Origin: Paludibacterium sp. B53371
Lineage (GTDB): Bacteria; Pseudomonadota; Gammaproteobacteria; Burkholderiales; Chromobacteriaceae
DNA: 64,000 bases
Assembly (NCBI RefSeq): GCF_018802765.1
Contig: NZ_CP069163.1
Span: 806,001-870,000 of the forward strand
Reading direction: 5' to 3'
Numbering within the stretch: the stretch's first letter is position 1; each line of letters begins with the position of its first letter. Under the pieces are notes generated by a model that had not been told where the DNA came from, searched no databases, and saw only the letters and a list, made by a program, of their open reading frames with translations. Shown here piece after piece: positions 32,937 to 40,467 of this stretch. Both the position numbers and the translations under genes were made by a program.

Positions 32937-33137
32937 TCAAGACTTGTTTGTAGATTGTCCGGGTGGCAGCCACGGCTTGCACAGCAAGGCCAGCGCGATT
33001 TGCAACAGGCTGGCAATGAGGCAGCTCATCACTCTCAGGGCCATATCCTGACCGTTGCGTTCATCGGCCCAGGCGAACAACACACAGATCAGAAAGGTGG
33101 CCAGGGAGAAAACCGGCAGGCGGGTATGGCGCAGCAT
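32937..33137 (-). CDS. Small putative membrane protein between the BLUF genes
   Basis: About 66 residues with two hydrophobic stretches (PVFSLATFLICVLFAWA and MSCLIASLLQIALALL) separated by a charged DERNGQD turn. No recognised family. The ATG at 33137 lacks a clear ribosome site; a TTG two codons upstream is possible. It lies in the same direction as the two BLUF genes and might be cotranscribed. Treat as hypothetical. Confidence 0.45.
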   Translation of the reverse strand: MLRHTRLPVFSLATFLICVLFAWADERNGQDMALRVMSCLIASLLQIALALLCKPWLPPGQSTNKS

Positions 33138-33214
33138 GAGCAAAGAGGACCGTCAGGGTGATGCTGCGATGTTGGCGCAAAGGGGGCGCCTGGCCTCTCG
33201 GACAAAGCTGAAAC

Positions 33215-33694
33215 TCAGAACACCTTGCGCTGGCGCCGCAGCACGATGGGCTGGTCGTTGTCGATCTGGTTGCGGTGCCATTGGCCGCGAATGAATTCGC
33301 GCATGGTCTTCAGTGTGTCGCGCTGATCGGCATCGGCGCCCTCGGCTTTTTGCAGCATCAGATAGGCCGCGTGCTCGCGCGGGTCGGGTTCGGTGCCGAA
33401 CGGCGGGGGCTGGATCAGACCGAGATGCCAGTCGGGAAACAGCGGCCGCACATTCTCCTGGCGCGAGACCAGCACCAGACCATAGCGATGGCTGCTCTGG
33501 CTGAGCTGGTCATACATCTGATCCACCGTCTCCTGCGGCCCCTCGATCACCTGCATAAAGTCGCGCTGCATCAGGATCATGGCGCCGTGAATGCCATGGC
33601 GCCGGTTGCGCGACTGACTGTCGCTGACAAAGGCGCGCAGTTGCGGTGCGCTGGGCAGAATGGGCAGGGAGCCACTGAAGATGAGACGAATCAC
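33215..33694 (-). CDS. BLUF-domain protein lacking the photoactive tyrosine
   Basis: 159-residue paralogue of the protein at 32350-32823 with the same GTG start context. N30, Q48 and W89 are kept, but the position of the essential tyrosine is F6 (LIFSGS; codon TTC). Tyr-to-Phe at this site abolishes the photocycle in studied BLUF proteins, so this copy may bind flavin without classical light signalling, or act as a partner or decoy of the intact copy. Downstream of the domain the sequence is acidic and diverged from its neighbour. Confidence 0.9.
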   Translation of the reverse strand: MIRLIFSGSLPILPSAPQLRAFVSDSQSRNRRHGIHGAMILMQRDFMQVIEGPQETVDQMYDQLSQSSHRYGLVLVSRQENVRPLFPDWHLGLIQPPPFGTEPDPREHAAYLMLQKAEGADADQRDTLKTMREFIRGQWHRNQIDNDQPIVLRRQRKVF

Positions 33695-33816
33695 GGCATA
33701 GTCTTTTCGGCAAAGGGGTGAGTTCCCCTTGGTTTATACATAATCCAATAACTATTGAAAAGTCCTATTAAATCCACCTTGGTTATAATGACTGCCTGAA
33801 TCAACAAGGGGGCAGC

Positions 33817-34668
33817 ATGCAAACCACTCTGGCGATATTTGGCGCCGGTCGGCTGGGGCAAAGTTGGGGACGTCTGGCGCAGCTCAGCGGACAATACCGC
33901 ATCGGCAGCGTGTGCTGTCGCAGCCTGGCCGCCGCGCAGCGTGCGGTGGATTTCATCGGCGCCGGCACCCCCTGCACCCTGGCGCAGCTGCCGCCGCTGG
34001 CCCAGCTCAACTTGCTGGCCTGCGCGGATGACACCCTGCCCGCGCTGGCGACCCAGATGGCAACGTTGCCCAGGCCGGACATGGCCGTGGCCTTTCATGC
34101 CAGCGGCGTGCTGGAACCGACGGTGTTGACCGCACTGGCCGACAGCGGGCTGGCCGTAGGCAGTCTGCACCCGGCGTTTTCCTTTGCCGATCCAAGCCGG
34201 GCCGTCACGTCCTTTGCCGGTACCCTGTGCGCGCTGCAGGGCGAGGCGGGCGCCGACGCCGCCTTGCGTGCCTTTGCCGCCGCCATCGGCGGCCAGGCGT
34301 TTGACCTGCCGCCGGGCGCCAAGGCGGCCTACCATGCCAGCCTGTCGATCGCCTCCAATTATCTGGTCACGCTGACCGGGCTGGCACGCTCGGTGGCCGA
34401 ACAGGCCGGGCTGCCCCCGGCGCTGGCCGGACAGTTGCTGGCACCGCTGATGCACCAGTCGCTGGACAATGCCTTGCAACTGGGGGCGCAGCAGGCCCTG
34501 ACCGGCCCCATCATGCGCGGCGATGTGGCGACAGTCGCCGCCCATCTGCAGGCCCTGGCAGCGAGCCCGGATTCGCTCGCCCTGTATAAAGCACTGGGCC
34601 ATGCCACCTTGCCCCTGACCCGCCTGCCCGCCGACCGGCTGGCGGCATTGCACACGCTGCTGGCTTAG
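33817..34668 (+). CDS. DUF2520 / Rossmann-like NAD(P)-binding protein
   Basis: 283 residues: an N-terminal dinucleotide-binding motif (LAIFGAGRLGQSWG) and a C-terminal all-helical domain containing the conserved YHASLSIASNYLVTL segment. The family resembles 6-phosphogluconate or ketopantoate reductases but has no assigned reaction. A TATAAT box at 33784-33789 lies 27 bp before the start, implying a short leader. Monocistronic; REP locus E follows its stop. Confidence 0.88.
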   Translation: MQTTLAIFGAGRLGQSWGRLAQLSGQYRIGSVCCRSLAAAQRAVDFIGAGTPCTLAQLPPLAQLNLLACADDTLPALATQMATLPRPDMAVAFHASGVLEPTVLTALADSGLAVGSLHPAFSFADPSRAVTSFAGTLCALQGEAGADAALRAFAAAIGGQAFDLPPGAKAAYHASLSIASNYLVTLTGLARSVAEQAGLPPALAGQLLAPLMHQSLDNALQLGAQQALTGPIMRGDVATVAAHLQALAASPDSLALYKALGHATLPLTRLPADRLAALHTLLA

Positions 34669-34700
34669 ACCGATCCCCCATTCATCCCGCGAGACCAACG

Positions 34701-34936
34701 CCCAACGTAGGGTGCATTCGCCGAAGGCAATGCACCAATTGGACGGCGCACGCGAGACCTACGCCCAACCGCGTGGTGCATTCGCCGAAGGCAATGCGCC
34801 AATTGACGGCCCCCGCGAGACCAACGCCAACCGTAGGGTGCATTCGCCGAAGGCAATGCACCAATTGGACGGCGCACGCGAGACCTACGCCCAACCGCGT
34901 GGTGCATTCGCCAACGGCAATGCGCCAATTGGACGG
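34701..34936. repeat. REP locus E: 126-bp dimer repeated twice
   Basis: Four REP stems GGTGCATT/AATGC(A/G)CC start at 34711, 34775, 34837 and 34901, alternating GTAGGG and CGTGG upstream edges. Stems 1 and 3, and 2 and 4, are exactly 126 bp apart, so a two-hairpin dimer was duplicated. Linkers carry CGCGAGACC and CAATTG(G)ACGG instead of the 13-mer arms of loci A, C and D. Confidence 0.88.
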
Positions 34937-35028
34937 TCACCCATGGCTGAGCGGGCTGGGGGTTTGAGAGAGGGGGCACCCGTCAATAAACCATGCCGTC
35001 CGTATATCACCTATCCCAACGGCATTTT

Positions 35029-35330
35029 GGTTACATGGGTTACAGATGTAACCAGAAAATATCTTTATATTTCAACGATGTAACCAATGTAACCAATGTA
35101 ACCACGATTTTGAGAGATATTGATAAGTAGTAGTTGGTGCAGAAGGTACTTATATATATGTTTTTCTTACAGATAAATATATATATACCCCTTACTATTT
35201 ACTTACCTATCCCCCTATCTCTATTTCTCTCTCAAAAACGTGGTTACATTGGTTACATGGGTTACATCGCTGTTTTTAAAGCATAAGTTCGGGTTACATT
35301 CGGGTTACATTTCCCCTGTGCTGGTTACAT
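35029..35330. repeat. GGTTACAT iteron-like array in a 42-bp inverted repeat around an AT-rich core
   Basis: Eleven exact GGTTACAT or ATGTAACC octamers (35029, 35046, 35078, 35087, 35096, 35242, 35251, 35260, 35292, 35303, 35322), plus one near-match at 35038. The inner six lie in two arms, 35076-35117 and 35228-35269, that are inverted copies matching at 40 of 42 bases. Within each arm the octamers repeat every 9 bp. The 110-bp core is AT- and pyrimidine-rich with TATATATA runs. This resembles a plasmid or satellite origin or a mobile-element end; no replication gene is near. No coding sequence is seen in 34950-35789. Confidence 0.85.
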
Positions 35331-35370
35331 CACGTTTCTCCGACCGGATTTGCCATGCGTTGTGTTGATG

Positions 35371-35645
35371 GACGGCGCACGAAGGACGGCGCACGAAGGA
35401 CGGCGCGCGAAGGACGGCGCACTTGAAGAGTGCGCCCTACGTAGGGTGCATTCGCCGAAGGCAATGCACCAATTGGACGGCACACGAAGGAGCAACGCCA
35501 CAACCGTGTGGTGCATTCGCCAACGGCAATGCACCCATTGACGGCCCCCGCGAGACCAACGCCCAACCGTGTGGTGCATTCGCGTAGGGTGCATTCGCCG
35601 AAGGCAATGCGCCAATGCAATGCGCCAATGCAATGCGCCACAAAA
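35371..35645. repeat. REP locus F with 14-bp tandem repeat
   Basis: Opens with three copies of GACGGCGCACGAAG (35371-35412) running into a GGCGCACTTGAAGAGTGCGCC hairpin-like sequence, followed by three REP stems (GGTGCATT with AATGCACC or AATGCGCC) with CAATTG and CCATTG linkers as in locus E, and finally two or three 13-mer arms as in loci A to D. A hybrid between the two array styles. Confidence 0.85.
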
Positions 35646-35789
35646 GGATGACCGCGCTGACTTGCATGGCTGTCATCGCTTTCGCTAGGGTATGTGGCGC
35701 GGCATGGTGCCGCTGAAACGGGCGCGGGCCCGAGGGTGTGCGACCACCCCCGAGCCCGCTGACCAAACCAACTCGTCCAAGGAGTCAGT

Positions 35790-36041
35790 ATGGCTGCCAA
35801 GTATGGTAATTCACCCCTGTCCCACTTCACAAATCACCGTCCTCATCCGTCCTTGCTGGCGCTGGTGGCACAGCTGTGCCCGCCGCGCACCGCGCTGCCT
35901 GAGCCCGGGCTGTGCCGGCTGATCGTTGACAGCCGGCTCGACTGGTCGCTGGCCCAGGCCGATGGCCGAAGCTGGCTGTATTTGCCGCGCGCGGTGCCGA
36001 TGCGGCAGCTGGCGGGTTGTACGGTGTTGCTGGCGGAGTAG
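35790..36041 (+). CDS. Hypothetical small protein
   Basis: 83 residues (MAAKYGNSPLSHF start) with a well-placed AAGGAG ribosome site 9 nt upstream. No recognised family; sequence is leucine- and proline-rich with a C-terminal WLYLPRAVPMRQL. A GC-rich inverted repeat (GGGCCCGAGGGTG against CACCCCCGAGCCC) lies about 40 bp upstream and may act as a leader hairpin. It lies in the gene-poor 34.7-36.5 kb segment and could belong to a decayed mobile element. Confidence 0.5.
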   Translation: MAAKYGNSPLSHFTNHRPHPSLLALVAQLCPPRTALPEPGLCRLIVDSRLDWSLAQADGRSWLYLPRAVPMRQLAGCTVLLAE

Positions 36042-36050
36042 GCATTCACT

Positions 36051-36443
36051 TTGGAGGCCGGGGGGCGCAAGCCCTCCGGGGGGTGTGGGCTCACCAGAAA
36101 GGCGCAATGGGTCGATGACAATGCGCCGATTATCTTTTCACGGGCCGCATGCCAGCCCCCCTTTCCTGCCTCCCGGCGCGAACGCGCCGCGCACGCCGCC
36201 ACCGCTTCGCCGTCCCTATCTTCGCGCGACGGTCATCCCCGCGGCGTTGCGGATTGATCTGACTGTGGCGTGACGTTCGGTTGCCAGACCATTGCCATCA
36301 GATTTTGGGTTGTCGCCGTGCAAGCGTATGACAGGGGGCCCCTGACCCGCCTGAGCGACGAGCGGCTGGCGGGCGGTGCCATGTTGATGGCCCCCCTGAA
36401 TAGCTTGCCGCATGGCGACGCGGTCCAAAGTCGTCCAGCGTAA
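36051..36443 (+). pseudogene. Possible degraded small gene with an in-frame stop
   Basis: The frame from 36051 runs to a TGA at 36255-36257 and is open again to 36443; the second part reads CQTIAIRFWVVAVQAYDRGP, which looks protein-like. It could be one ancestral gene split by a nonsense mutation, or a real 57-residue product starting at GTG 36270. No family recognised. The stretch 36444-36544 before the regulator shows nothing else. Confidence 0.25.
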
Positions 36444-36544
36444 CTTTTTCCTGTCAGAGAAGTTCTGTTTAGGACTCGTCTGACAGTTCGCCTGATCGCC
36501 CCCCCTTACCATTCATTCCATCTGAAACGGAATGAGTTTTCCTG

Positions 36545-37258
36545 ATGTGCTCTCCTTCGCCTTCCAGTGCTGTGGTACCGGCTCGTTTGTTGAATGGTCG
36601 CAAGTTGCGCGTGGCGCTGCTGGACGATCACCCGGTGGTGCTGGAGGGGCTGCGCTTCATGCTGTCGGCCCGACAGGACATGCAGCTGGTGGCCGCCTGT
36701 CAGACCCCGGCCGAGTTGTCGGCGGTACTGAAGGCTGAGGCTTGCGATGTGCTGGTGTGTGATTTTCATTTGCCGCAGGCCGAGACAGATGGGGCTCGGT
36801 TGTTGTCGCGTTTGCGGCGTGATTATCCCGATTTGCTGCTGGTGGTTTGCAGCGGTGATCGTTCGGCGGCGGCCGTGAATGCCACTTGCCAGGCGGGCGC
36901 CAATGGATTTTGGAGCAAGCAGCAGTCGCTGGATGGGATGCCGGCTTTCTTTCATGCCTTGCAGCAGGATCGTCGCCAGTTCTTGCTGGCCCAGGACGGG
37001 CACTGGCAATGCCTGCCGGCCCCGCTTGCGGGCGGTGAGTTGTCGCCGGCCGAGCAAGAAGTGCTGCGCCTGCTGGCACATGGCCTGTCAGTCGTGCAGG
37101 TGGCCGAGCGGCTGCATCGCAGCAAGCAGACCGTCAGCACGCACAAGCATAACGCGATGCGCAAGTTGCAGCTGGGTGACGAATTGAGCCTGGCGCTGTA
37201 TTTGCGCGAACAGTATTCCCGCAGTTGGTCTCGTACCAGTACGAATCCACCGCGGTAA
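36545..37258 (+). CDS. LuxR-type response regulator, probably of the fimbrial locus
   Basis: 237 residues: receiver domain (about 20-140) with acidic pair DD in LLDDHP, phosphoacceptor D in VCDFHLP and K in FWSKQQS; C-terminal NarL/LuxR helix-turn-helix (about 165-225) with ELSPAEQEVLRLLAHG and SKQTVSTHKHNAMRKL. No partner kinase adjoins it. It precedes the fimbrial subunits by 113 bp in the same direction. A palindrome TCGTAC-N2-GTACGA inside its 3' end recurs before the fimbrial chaperone, so it may bind there. Start codon not well supported by a ribosome site. Confidence 0.85.
   Translation: MCSPSPSSAVVPARLLNGRKLRVALLDDHPVVLEGLRFMLSARQDMQLVAACQTPAELSAVLKAEACDVLVCDFHLPQAETDGARLLSRLRRDYPDLLLVVCSGDRSAAAVNATCQAGANGFWSKQQSLDGMPAFFHALQQDRRQFLLAQDGHWQCLPAPLAGGELSPAEQEVLRLLAHGLSVVQVAERLHRSKQTVSTHKHNAMRKLQLGDELSLALYLREQYSRSWSRTSTNPPR
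37231..37244. promoter_or_regulatory. Palindrome TCGTAC-CA-GTACGA, site 1
   Basis: Perfect 6-bp arms within the last codons of the regulator gene, 128 bp before the first fimbrial subunit. The same palindrome with TG in the centre occurs at 40224-40237. Candidate operator for the LuxR-type regulator. Confidence 0.5.
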
Positions 37259-37371
37259 TCGTGGTGTCTGGCCGGGGGCGCTTACGCTAAGACGCCTTGC
37301 CGTCCTATACCACGGCAATTCAGGTCACCCGCTGCGGGTGATGAGTTTGATCTAACGAAAAGGAAGAAACC

Positions 37372-38028
37372 ATGAAGTTGGCCTCGAAAATGAGTGTCCT
37401 GCTGGCAGGTGTTCTGGCCAGCGGCGCCGTGTTCGCAGCGCAAACTGCGAACGTGACGGTTGGCGCTACGCTGAAGACCGGCACCTGCGGTGTCGCGATT
37501 GCCGATGGCGGCACCTTCACCGTGCCGGACATCCAATATAGTGCACTGGCACAGAACGCCGTGACGGCGCAGACGCCGATCACCAAGGCGCTGACCGTGA
37601 CCTGCGATACCGGCGTGAGCTCCAAAGTGGGTCTGTATGTGACTGACAACAAGGCGGCCAACCTGCCTGCCAGCGCACCGACCGGCTCGCTGGGCCTGGG
37701 TCTGAACGGCACCAACAAGATCGGCAGCTACATCCTGCAACTGGCTAACCCCAAGGTGGAAGGTGCCGCCGGTGCCATCACCGCCAGTACCACTGGCGGA
37801 GCCAACTTTATCAATGCTGGTGCGGGCACCGTGGCTCTGCTGCCGTCGGTGGCGCAGGAAAATGTGCTGGCGTTTACCACCGGGACGGACGACGATCCGG
37901 TGGCCGCTAACTCGTTCAGTGCCGATCTGATCATGACCGCCACCATCCTCAGCAAGACCGATCTGGGCACGGCGACCAGCGATCTGAACCTGGATGGTTC
38001 GTCGACGCTGACGCTGATGTTCCCGTAA
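37372..38028 (+). CDS. Fimbrial subunit 1, DUF1120 family
   Basis: 218 residues with a signal peptide (VLLAGVLASGAVFA). DUF1120 pattern: an N-terminal cysteine in KTGTCGVAIADGGTF, a second in LTVTCDTG, and a C-terminal beta-strand ending (SSTLTLMFP) of the donor-strand type. Strong AAGGAAG ribosome site. First of four tandem paralogues; probably secreted and polymerised through the downstream chaperone and usher. A major-subunit role is suggested by its first position. Confidence 0.9.
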   Translation: MKLASKMSVLLAGVLASGAVFAAQTANVTVGATLKTGTCGVAIADGGTFTVPDIQYSALAQNAVTAQTPITKALTVTCDTGVSSKVGLYVTDNKAANLPASAPTGSLGLGLNGTNKIGSYILQLANPKVEGAAGAITASTTGGANFINAGAGTVALLPSVAQENVLAFTTGTDDDPVAANSFSADLIMTATILSKTDLGTATSDLNLDGSSTLTLMFP

Positions 38029-38050
38029 CGCGAGCAGGAGAAATTATTTC

Positions 38051-38713
38051 ATGAAACTGAATCTGATTTGCGCCCTGCTGGCGCTGGGTGTCGGGGTTGC
38101 AGCCCATGCCGATGAATTCAAGATTAACGGAACGGTCAAGACCGGTTCCTGCACGCCGACTTTTGAAAATGGTGGCAATTTTTCGATTGGCCGGGTCTCG
38201 ACTGCCGCGCTGACTGGCACCGATGTGTCGAACGGCTATACCTATACCACTCTGTCTGAGGTTTCTCATACGTTGAGTCTCCATTGTGGCTCCGCAGCCA
38301 AGGTCGGGCTGAATTTTGCGGACACCAAGGCTTCAAGTCAGATCTTTACCAGCAAGGCTGAGTTTGGTCTGGGTATGGATGGCACCACCAAGATTGGCGC
38401 CTATGAAATTATTCCTATTAACTCCGCCAATGTGAAAGTGACGATCGGCGGTGTCCCCAAATCTGCTGTATGGACCGCGAGTACCGACAGTGGTGTTACC
38501 TGGGGACGGCCGCGTTCCGGCATGATGGTCTTTGGGGAGGCCTCCGAGTACTGGGGCATTGTCGATTCGGTTGCTCCGGATTGGAACCCGTCGTCGACGA
38601 CAGACATGGTGTTTGATCTGAAGGTGAAACCCTATATCAACAATGCGGTTGCCACGCTGGGGCACGATATCAATCTGAATGGTCAGGCAACGATCAGCCT
38701 GCATTATTTCTGA
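38051..38713 (+). CDS. Fimbrial subunit 2, DUF1120 family
   Basis: 220 residues, signal peptide (LICALLALGVGVAAHA), conserved cysteine in KTGSCTPTFENGGNF, second cysteine in LSLHCGS, C-terminal GQATISLHYF. Clearly paralogous to its neighbours but diverged over the central region. 22 bp after subunit 1, cotranscribed. Confidence 0.9.
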   Translation: MKLNLICALLALGVGVAAHADEFKINGTVKTGSCTPTFENGGNFSIGRVSTAALTGTDVSNGYTYTTLSEVSHTLSLHCGSAAKVGLNFADTKASSQIFTSKAEFGLGMDGTTKIGAYEIIPINSANVKVTIGGVPKSAVWTASTDSGVTWGRPRSGMMVFGEASEYWGIVDSVAPDWNPSSTTDMVFDLKVKPYINNAVATLGHDINLNGQATISLHYF

Positions 38714-38734
38714 TCGGACTCTCAGGATAGGAAG

Positions 38735-39391
38735 ATGAACATGAATTTGAGCAAAAGGTTAGTTCTGCTGGCGCTGGGACTCAGTGCCAGTGGTCTGGTG
38801 ATGGCTGCCGCTTCTTCGCCGATCGCCGTGGATGGTGTTATCCGCGTCGGTGCGTGTACGCCGACCCTGCAAAACGGTGGCACCTTTAATTTTGGCAATA
38901 TTTATCTCAATAACGGCACAGGCAATCTTGCGCCCTCTCCGATTACCCAGTCGGTAGATGTGACATGCCCGGCGCCGCAGAAAGTGATGTTTAAGCTCGT
39001 TGATAACAAGGCAGCTTCGCGTACCGATACCAGCACCTACTCCTGGGGGCTGGGGAAGGACTCGGCCAACAATAATATCGGTTACTACGAAATTAAACTG
39101 ATTGAAGCGAACTCGAAAATTGATGATCCGGGTGTTGCTGCCAAGTATATCTATACCACCAATGCTGGTACCAGCTGGGCTGACGATGGTAGTTCGGATC
39201 GTATCGGTAACTTCACGACAACCAACGAGCAGTTCAGCATGAAAAAGGCGAGCACGACCTCGGCAACGCAGGATGCTTCGACCAAATTCCACATGCAGTT
39301 CCGTGTTGAGCCGCATATCCCTTCCAGCTATGCGCCGACCGGCGACGAGAGTCTGGACGGCAGTGCGACGATTACCCTGACTTATTCCTGA
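38735..39391 (+). CDS. Fimbrial subunit 3, DUF1120 family
   Basis: 218 residues, signal peptide (LLALGLSASGLVMAA), cysteine in RVGACTPTLQNGGTF, second in VDVTCPA, C-terminal SATITLTYS. AGGAAG precedes the start at 38735. GC content is lower in this gene than in the flanking housekeeping genes, which fits surface-structure genes under diversification or transfer. Confidence 0.9.
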   Translation: MNMNLSKRLVLLALGLSASGLVMAAASSPIAVDGVIRVGACTPTLQNGGTFNFGNIYLNNGTGNLAPSPITQSVDVTCPAPQKVMFKLVDNKAASRTDTSTYSWGLGKDSANNNIGYYEIKLIEANSKIDDPGVAAKYIYTTNAGTSWADDGSSDRIGNFTTTNEQFSMKKASTTSATQDASTKFHMQFRVEPHIPSSYAPTGDESLDGSATITLTYS

Positions 39392-39448
39392 TGGCGGCAA
39401 GCTGCCTGGAAGACTCGCATGATCTTCATGCATGAGAAAGGATAAATA

Positions 39449-40105
39449 ATGAATGTAGCAAACAAAGCGGTGCTGTGCCTGCTGAGCCTGGCGTGTGCTT
39501 CGGCCTGGGCTAGTTCGGCGCCGACGACCACTACTCTGAACGTGGTTGGCGCGGTGATTCCGAATACTTGTGATATCAGCATTGCTGATGGCGGTGCCTA
39601 TACCTTCGGTGACATTACCCCGGGGATGCTGGACCAGACCAATGCCACCACCCTGACCGCGCAGAGCAAGACCATGACGATTCAGTGTGGCACGGGGCAG
39701 AATGCCTCCGTGGCGGTGAGTGTGGCCGATAACTCGACTGCCCTGTTGCCGGCAGGGTCCGATGCGACGCAGTTCGGTCTGGGTAATGGTTCCTCCAGCT
39801 ATGGCAGCTATACGCTGACACTGAAAACCCCGAAGATCGACAATGTGGACCAGTCGTTTCTGACGACGACCAATGGGGGTACTGCCTGGACAAATGCGGG
39901 TTCCACTCCGGTGGCTATGACGCGATCTACCGGCGCCAACCGTGTTGGTTTCGTCTCCGGGACCGGCACCACCCTGACTGCGGGCAATGTGTTTACTGCC
40001 CAGCTGGAAGTGGCGCCGACCATCCTGAGCCTGACGGATCTTGGCGGTATCACCTCGGATGTCACGTTGTCGGGCTCGGCCACGGTCACCCTGTACTTCA
40101 TGTAA
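39449..40105 (+). CDS. Fimbrial subunit 4, DUF1120 family
   Basis: 218 residues, signal peptide (LCLLSLACASAWA), cysteine in IPNTCDISIADGGAY, second in MTIQCGTG, C-terminal SATVTLYFM. Most similar to subunit 1 in the IADGG(T/A) segment and in overall layout. A 362-bp gap follows before the chaperone, holding palindrome site 2. Confidence 0.9.
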   Translation: MNVANKAVLCLLSLACASAWASSAPTTTTLNVVGAVIPNTCDISIADGGAYTFGDITPGMLDQTNATTLTAQSKTMTIQCGTGQNASVAVSVADNSTALLPAGSDATQFGLGNGSSSYGSYTLTLKTPKIDNVDQSFLTTTNGGTAWTNAGSTPVAMTRSTGANRVGFVSGTGTTLTAGNVFTAQLEVAPTILSLTDLGGITSDVTLSGSATVTLYFM

Positions 40106-40223
40106 GTGTTTGTGATGTCTGTACGCCCTGCGCGGTTTGCCCGCGCCGGGCGTTTTTTATGGCTGGGGGATGGCGCAGTTGCGCTGGTGCCCTTGTTGAT
40201 TGCGCCCTGCCTGATACCCGGGC

Positions 40224-40237
40224 TCGTACTGGTACGA
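40224..40237. promoter_or_regulatory. Palindrome TCGTAC-TG-GTACGA, site 2
   Basis: Same arms as the site at 37231-37244, 231 bp upstream of the chaperone gene, in a gap otherwise free of genes. Both copies are followed by AATC and later ACCGCGG. Suggests the chaperone-usher part may have its own promoter under the same regulator. Confidence 0.5.
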
Positions 40238-40467
40238 ATCTGGCCCTTCTGTGCCTTCGTCTGTGTACCGCGGGTTACAGTCGGTCTGGATGTGTTTTGC
40301 CTGTCTGCCTCGCCGAATGGCCAGTTCCGGCCTGATTCATGATCAATTCTGACGGATTTTCCTTAGGAATAGGAATGCTCTGATGTCTGCTGAGCGGGCC
40401 GACTTCTAATATGACGATATCTCCTGCGCCGCAGGAATTTTCACAACAGTTTATGACGAGGTTGACA

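Noticed and set aside
33691-34698. 335-residue minus-strand frame over the DUF2520 gene
   Set aside because: Glutamine/arginine/glycine-rich shadow; the plus strand has an intact Rossmann-type protein and a TATAAT box.
35029-35330. GGTTACAT array as a chromosomal origin (oriC)
   Set aside because: No DnaA-box consensus (TTATNCACA) and no dnaA, dnaN or gyrB nearby; the motif is different.
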